Source: UBA1479 sp963976055
Lineage (GTDB): Bacteria > Pseudomonadota > Alphaproteobacteria > Rhodospirillales > Casp-alpha2
Direction: 5' to 3'
Assembly: GCA_963976055.1 (NCBI GenBank)
Contig: CAXBJB010000001.1
Span: 310,001 to 374,000, forward strand
Length of the DNA: 64,000 nt
In this document: positions 62,728 through 64,000 of the stretch, piece by piece
Layout of the letters: each line of letters begins with the position of its first letter
How positions within the stretch are numbered: position 1 is the stretch's first letter
Position numbers and translations under genes: made by a program
The notes under the pieces: generated by a model
Databases searched by the model: none
What the model saw: only the letters and a program-made list of their open reading frames with translations
Told to the model about the DNA's origin: nothing

Positions 62728-64000
62728 ATGAAGAATGGCCTGGAGTGTGAGGCGCCTGATCTCAAGTATGCCCCCAAAACCCAACCTTCGTTGGATCAAC
62801 CGCTGAATGCTGCGCTTGGGCGGGTAACTGGTGGGATTAGCCCCACAGCTCTCTTTCAGGCGTACATCGATTGGGCTCAACATCTCCTTATGTCGCCGGA
62901 CAAACAGATTGAACTTGCACTCAAGGCACAACGAAAGTTGTTGCGGTATATTGAATTCAGCCATAGTGCCTGTTGCGACCCTCAATGCGCACCATGCATC
63001 GACCCTTTGCCCCATGATAAGCGGTTTGTGGCTGAGGAATGGCAGGATTGGCCTTATCGGCTTGCCTACCAAGGGTTTCTTCTTACCCAGCAGTGGTGGC
63101 ACAACGCCACGACCCAGGTTTCCGGCGTCTCTAAACATCATGAACAGATAGTTTCCTTTGTCGCCCGCCAACTACTTGACGTTGTTTCGCCGGCGAATTA
63201 CCCGGCGACCAATCCGGAGTTCCGAAAGGCAACGCTGGAAAGCAGAGGTCATAACCTGGTTCAAGGGACGCTGAATTTTGTAGAGGATTGGAAACTGGCC
63301 CTTCAGGGTGAACGCCCGTCCGCAGTAAAGCAGTTCCAGGTCGGGCAAAATCTGGCCGTCACGCCAGGAAAGGTCGTTTTCCGCAACGAATTGATTGAAC
63401 TTATCCAATACACGCCAGCATCCGGAAAGGTTTATCCAGAGCCGATCCTGATCACACCGGCTTGGATAATGAAGTACTACATCCTCGACCTCAGCCCTGG
63501 AAATTCACTGGTCAGGTTTCTTGTCGAGCAGGGACACACGGTTTTCATCATCTCCTGGAAAAACCCGTCGGTGGAGGACCGCGAACTCAGTCTGGAAGAC
63601 TACCGTTTGCTTGGTGTGATGGCGGCGCTTGATGCGATCTCTGCGATCATGCCTGGGAGGGGCATCCACGGCGTCGGATATTGTCTCGGCGGCACTCTTA
63701 TGGCTATCGCGGCCGCGTGGATGGCCCGTGAGGATGATCGTCGTTTGGTATCCTTGACATTGTTCGCCGCGCAAACCGACTTTACCGAGGCTGGCGAACT
63801 TATGCTGTTTATCGATGAGGCGCAGGTCAACTTCCTCGAGAATATCATGGCAGAGACAGGATACCTGGACACCAAGCAAATGGCTGGGGCTTTCCAGCTC
63901 CTGCGCTCCAACGACTTGATATGGTCAAGCATGGTGAACGCATACCTGTTCGGCGAACGACTGCCTATGATTGACCTGATAGCCTGGAACGCAGATGCAA
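62728..64000 (+). CDS. phaC: Poly(3-hydroxyalkanoate) synthase, class I (partial, continues past window)
   Basis: The ATG at 62728, five bases after the phosphotransacylase stop, opens a frame that stays open to the window end (424 codons). It reads as PhaC: FVAEEWQDWPYRLAYQGFLL, PANYPATNPEF, ILITPAWIMKYYILDLSPGN, and the nucleophile box HGVGYCLGGTLMAIAAA with Cys319, followed by LTLFAAQTDFTEAGEL. The enzyme polymerises hydroxyacyl-CoA into PHA granules. The C-terminal Asp/His residues lie outside the window. Its place in the ackA/ptb operon suggests storage of excess acyl-CoA. Confidence 0.93.
   Translation, partial: MKNGLECEAPDLKYAPKTQPSLDQPLNAALGRVTGGISPTALFQAYIDWAQHLLMSPDKQIELALKAQRKLLRYIEFSHSACCDPQCAPCIDPLPHDKRFVAEEWQDWPYRLAYQGFLLTQQWWHNATTQVSGVSKHHEQIVSFVARQLLDVVSPANYPATNPEFRKATLESRGHNLVQGTLNFVEDWKLALQGERPSAVKQFQVGQNLAVTPGKVVFRNELIELIQYTPASGKVYPEPILITPAWIMKYYILDLSPGNSLVRFLVEQGHTVFIISWKNPSVEDRELSLEDYRLLGVMAALDAISAIMPGRGIHGVGYCLGGTLMAIAAAWMAREDDRRLVSLTLFAAQTDFTEAGELMLFIDEAQVNFLENIMAETGYLDTKQMAGAFQLLRSNDLIWSSMVNAYLFGERLPMIDLIAWNADA

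Overview
The window is high-GC DNA with dense, mostly co-directional genes. Gene content and protein style (UrtABCDE beside UreDABCEFG, UrtB with a long N-terminal domain, PhaC, Tat-exported copper oxidase, SCO/PCuAC copper operon) point to an alphaproteobacterium, probably Rhodospirillales-like and aquatic. That placement is an inference from protein style only. I saw no rRNA, tRNA, CRISPR array or intact insertion sequence.

Layout. (1) 1-847: the 3'-truncated end of a phosphoenolpyruvate phosphomutase gene, divergent from the urea block. (2) 1186-12023: a urea uptake and hydrolysis block. A near-perfect sigma-54 promoter precedes urtABCDE, which runs without a break (urtE overlaps ureD) into ureDABCEFG. 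(3) 12.1-24.6 kb: ordinary chromosomal genes (SET protein, aminotransferase, PhnA-like protein, deacetylase, GNAT-nitrilase fusion, SLC13 permease, RecQ) with a possible toxin/immunity pair at 20.6-22.4 kb. (4) 24.8-26.8 kb: a lower-GC MauJ-like gene followed by 500 bases of apparently decayed DNA, which looks like a junction. (5) 26.8-64 kb: a long metal-handling region. It holds a nickel/cobalt module (RcnR-type repressor, NreB-like MFS, HupE, with a palindromic operator), a Cus silver/copper efflux operon, a MerR/MerC-like module, a ten-gene periplasmic copper operon (multicopper oxidase to PCuAC), a Met-rich protein, a TRAP permease pair linked to lspA, a second MerR with a CDF exporter, and finally genes sharing a CueR-like promoter.

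How the genes work together. The first block imports urea under nitrogen control and hydrolyses it with a nickel enzyme; HupE and the Ni/Co repressor further on bear on nickel supply and excess. The copper genes cover cytoplasmic sensing, periplasmic oxidation, chaperoning, thiol repair and RND efflux. The most unusual point is at 53.6, 56.2 and 58.6 kb. Three promoters share the 12-base core TTGACCCTCCGG, an inverted arm and a 19-bp spacer typical of MerR/CueR activation. They lie in front of a small unknown protein, a YHS/DUF5676 pair, and a DUF3141-acetate kinase-phosphotransacylase-PHA synthase operon. This suggests a metal- or redox-stress regulon that drives carbon-overflow and storage-polymer enzymes. 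Between the last two promoters, an MBL nuclease gene and a PRPP-synthetase-like gene are decaying through deletions and a frameshift.
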